Assembly: GCA_002701455.1 (NCBI GenBank)
Contig: NZVJ01000030.1
Span: 41,418-49,537 of the forward strand
DNA length: 8,120 nucleotides
Source of the DNA: Rhodospirillaceae bacterium
GTDB taxonomy: Bacteria > Pseudomonadota > Alphaproteobacteria > Thalassobaculales > Thalassobaculaceae
Direction of reading: 5' to 3'
Made by a program: the position numbers and the translations under genes
Notes under the pieces: generated by a model
What the model saw: the letters and a program-made list of their open reading frames with translations, nothing else
Databases searched by the model: none
Told to the model about the DNA's origin: nothing
Shown: piece after piece, positions 6,213-8,120 of the stretch
Numbering within the stretch: position 1 is the stretch's first letter
Layout of the letters: each line of letters starts with the position of its first letter

Positions 6213-7142
6213 CTAACTACAGGAAGCGCCACCTAACACACAAAATTTTGAGCAATGATGATGGTTCAAATAAATCTTCTCGCAAGATTCCAAAAGAGAT
6301 TCTCCTAACTCGAATTCTTTTTCATAAGGCAGCAGTGTACAGGACACGACTATCGGTTTTTTCTGCCCTTTTCTTTTTACCACCATTCGCGATGTAGCAC
6401 ACATTTGCAGTTCAGGCCTTACAGAAAGGATCTTCCAGCAATTAGTTGTTATCTCCGGCACATCAACCTTAGCATCCATTTCTGGAAAAATGACCAACTC
6501 ACTCTTATTAAAGGGGTCTAATCTGAGACCGAGTTTTTCAAATAACTTTTTATATCCTTGACGACATTCTTCATCGCTCTCCCCAGACAAACTGCGTCCC
6601 GCTATGTTTATTGTATATTCATTAGATATCAGCCACTGCAGCCCGTTTATCATTGGCGTCCATGTTCCAGCGCCTCGCTCAAGCTCATGCCACTCCTTTT
6701 CATAGTGGTCTATAGAAACCCTAAAAACTAATTTTTTAGTTCCAAAAACGGATTTTAATTTCAAAAGTTCGGCGGTTTTGTTTTGTAGAGGCTTCATAGC
6801 ATTTGTAAGTATCAAGATTGAAAAGTCCCTACGCAGACATTCCTCTAGCATTTTTAAAAAGTCTGGGTTTAAAAAGGGTTCACCTCCCGTAAAACCAATC
6901 TCACAGCTTTTCCCAGAGAGGGTTTCCAGTTCGTTGAGATACTCAATAACCTCTTTAAGAGAAAGATAGATCAATCGATCATTTTTTGGCGAAGATTCTA
7001 TGTAACAATTTGAACAAGCAATATTGCAGAGTGTACCTGTATTGAACCAAAGTGTTTTAAAACTATTGAACTCAACGAAAGCCCTGTGCTGCCCATCCCT
7101 TGTGAAATAGGGATTAGAAAATTTTGATAACGTATGTTTCAT
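6213..7142 (-). CDS. Radical SAM protein with SPASM-like C-terminal cysteines, function unknown
   Basis: The 309-residue protein has the radical SAM cluster motif C39-x3-C43-x2-C46 within LCNIACSNCYIESSP, and a GGEP motif (86-89) for SAM binding, followed by LILTNAMKPL (110-119). It should bind a [4Fe-4S] cluster and cleave S-adenosylmethionine to a radical. The C-terminal third is cysteine-rich: C235, C248, C268, C287, C297, C301, C308. The layout from MCATS (247-251) through VVSC (265-268), FELG (277-280), HCSKFC (296-301) and GGASC (304-308) resembles a SPASM/twitch auxiliary-cluster domain, but with spacing unlike the canonical motif (G-x8-C instead of G-x4-C; C-x3-C). SPASM enzymes often modify peptides or sugars; no substrate gene is recognised nearby. 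An AGGA 6 bases before the ATG supports the start. It is a single-gene unit, divergent from uvrB and convergent with the phosphoesterase. Substrate unknown. Confidence 0.88.
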   Translation of the reverse strand: MKHTLSKFSNPYFTRDGQHRAFVEFNSFKTLWFNTGTLCNIACSNCYIESSPKNDRLIYLSLKEVIEYLNELETLSGKSCEIGFTGGEPFLNPDFLKMLEECLRRDFSILILTNAMKPLQNKTAELLKLKSVFGTKKLVFRVSIDHYEKEWHELERGAGTWTPMINGLQWLISNEYTINIAGRSLSGESDEECRQGYKKLFEKLGLRLDPFNKSELVIFPEMDAKVDVPEITTNCWKILSVRPELQMCATSRMVVKRKGQKKPIVVSCTLLPYEKEFELGESLLESCEKIYLNHHHCSKFCVLGGASCS

Positions 7143-7146
7143 TTTG

Positions 7147-7152
7147 TTTCCT
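7147..7152 (-). promoter_or_regulatory. Shine-Dalgarno of the radical SAM gene
   Basis: AGGAAA on the minus strand, with the AGGA core ending 6 bases before the ATG at 7142. It is one of the few good ribosome binding sites in the window and fixes the start of this gene. Confidence 0.65.
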
Positions 7153-7210
7153 AGGCTTTCAACTTTGTGAATGCAAATCTTGAAAAACGTCCCACTACTT
7201 CCACCTCTTT

Positions 7211-7220
7211 TATTATAATG
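7211..7220. promoter_or_regulatory. Candidate symmetric (bidirectional) -10 element between the radical SAM gene and uvrB
   Basis: TATTATAATG contains TATAAT on the plus strand (7214-7219) and also on the minus strand (7217-7212). It sits almost exactly midway in the 147-base divergent gap, about 70 bases from each start codon, so one AT core could serve both genes. No convincing -35 is found for either direction. A run of ten A residues (7267-7276) lies between it and the uvrB ribosome binding site (AGG at 7281-7283, 6 bases before ATG). No two-half LexA box of the alphaproteobacterial GTTC-N7-GTTC type is seen. Confidence 0.4.
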
Positions 7221-7289
7221 TTATCGTTGCTCCGCCTATTTGCGCGCATTTACATTTTATTTTACCAAAAAAAAAATTACAGGCAATTT

Positions 7290-8120
7290 ATGAACAAAGC
7301 CCACAGTTTAAATCGACCGGATAGTTCAGCAGAGAACCAGGCGCGACGCCAGGACAAGTTTTTTGAACAATTAGTAGGCACTACAACACCAGACCTCAAG
7401 TCATCTGTTGCCACGCAGGATGCGGGGCAAGCGTTTGAAATAGTATCGGAGTTTAAACCATCGGGAGATCAACCCTCCGCCATCGGTGAATTGACACAGG
7501 GACTAGAAAATTCCTTGAGGGATCAAGTACTGCTAGGTGTAACTGGCTCTGGAAAAACATTTAGTATGGCTCACGTCATTCAAAATGTTCAGCGACCTAC
7601 ACTAATACTAGCGCCTAATAAAACGCTTGCCGCGCAACTTTTTGGGGAAATGAAGACCTTTTTTCCCAATAATGCGGTAGAATATTTTGTTTCTTATTAT
7701 GACTATTATCTTCCTGAAGCCTATGTCCCGCGTACAGATACTTATGTTGAAAAAGAGGCATCTATTAATGAACAAATAGATAGGATGAGGCATTCGGCAA
7801 CCCGCGCGTTACTAGAGCGTGAAGACGTAATAATAGTCGCTTCGGTATCAAGTATTTATGGTATTGGCGCGGTTGAAACATATGGGAAGATGACCGTCAT
7901 ACTTAAGGCTGGCTCCTCGCTTGATCCCCAAAACCTTAGGAAAAGATTAGTTGAATTGCAATATCGCAGAAACGATACCAACTTTCAGCGTGGCTGTTTT
8001 AGGGCTAGAGGTGATATTTTAGAGATTTTCCCTGCGCATTTAGAAGATAGAGCCTGGCGCCTCTCATTCTTTGGAGAAGAGCTGGAAAGCATTCAAGAGT
8101 TCGATCCTTTAACTGGCGAA
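7290..8120 (+). CDS. uvrB: Excinuclease ABC subunit B (UvrB), N-terminal part (cut by window edge)
   Basis: UvrB is the damage-verifying helicase-like subunit of nucleotide excision repair: UvrA loads it, it pries the strands apart with a beta-hairpin and then recruits UvrC. The first 277 codons are present, about 40% of the protein, and the gene continues in frame past 8120. Visible landmarks are FKPSGDQP (55-62), Walker A GVTGSGKT (83-90), [11 protein letters not shown] (107-117), the aromatic beta-hairpin region [12 protein letters not shown] (136-147) and [10 protein letters not shown] (184-193). The conserved protein begins near residue 50, so there is an N-terminal extension of about 44 residues compared with E. 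coli. The next in-frame Met is at 93, beyond Walker A, and no GTG or TTG occurs in between before residue 60, so the extension looks real. AGG at 7281-7283 is the ribosome binding site. Divergent from the radical SAM gene. Confidence 0.97.
   Translation, partial: MNKAHSLNRPDSSAENQARRQDKFFEQLVGTTTPDLKSSVATQDAGQAFEIVSEFKPSGDQPSAIGELTQGLENSLRDQVLLGVTGSGKTFSMAHVIQNVQRPTLILAPNKTLAAQLFGEMKTFFPNNAVEYFVSYYDYYLPEAYVPRTDTYVEKEASINEQIDRMRHSATRALLEREDVIIVASVSSIYGIGAVETYGKMTVILKAGSSLDPQNLRKRLVELQYRRNDTNFQRGCFRARGDILEIFPAHLEDRAWRLSFFGEELESIQEFDPLTGE

Noticed and set aside
7143..7289. RiPP precursor peptide beside the radical SAM gene
   Set aside because: No small frame with a plausible leader/core and ribosome binding site is evident in the divergent gap, and no partner genes (RRE, protease, transporter) are nearby.

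Overview
The window is a compact, AT-rich stretch of chromosome. It carries nine protein genes and shows no mobile element, CRISPR array or RNA gene. Protein motifs and gene order (uvrC followed by pgsA and then molybdenum-cofactor genes, with an SDR gene divergent from uvrC) suggest an alphaproteobacterium. The low G+C, short gaps and slightly eroded ribosome binding sites suggest a low-GC, possibly marine lineage such as a SAR116-like or related group. The taxonomic call is an inference from motifs and synteny, not from a database search.

Layout. Positions 1-3696 are a minus-strand run, in transcription order uvrC, pgsA, mobB, moeA (moeA runs off the left edge). These cover the nucleotide-excision-repair incision nuclease, phosphatidylglycerophosphate synthase and two late steps of molybdenum cofactor synthesis. 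Positions 3697-4183 are a non-coding AT-rich divergent region with a small cluster of DnaA-box-like repeats next to uvrC. Positions 4184-6208 are a plus-strand run: a pteridine-reductase/FolM-like SDR, dihydroneopterin aldolase (folB) and a calcineurin-like metallophosphoesterase. A radical SAM gene of unknown function (6213-7142, minus) faces the phosphoesterase tail to tail, with only 4 bases between the stop codons. Divergent from it, uvrB begins at 7290 and runs off the right edge.

How the genes fit together. Two themes recur. Excision repair is represented by uvrC and uvrB, about 3.6 kb apart in different operons. Pterin chemistry is represented by moeA and mobB (molybdopterin) on one side of the divergent region and folM-like/folB (folate or tetrahydropterin) on the other. 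The SDR has the R-for-G substitution in its nucleotide-binding motif and the Asp-Tyr-Lys triad typical of pteridine reductases, so its pairing with folB is probably functional. The phosphoesterase downstream may share the pathway, but this is only a context argument.

The items most worth following are the FolM-like SDR and its phosphoesterase partner, the orphan radical SAM protein with an irregular SPASM-like C-terminal cysteine set, the DnaA-box-like cluster in the long divergent intergenic region, and the symmetric -10 element centred between the radical SAM gene and uvrB. No complete, clearly new multi-gene system is evident.
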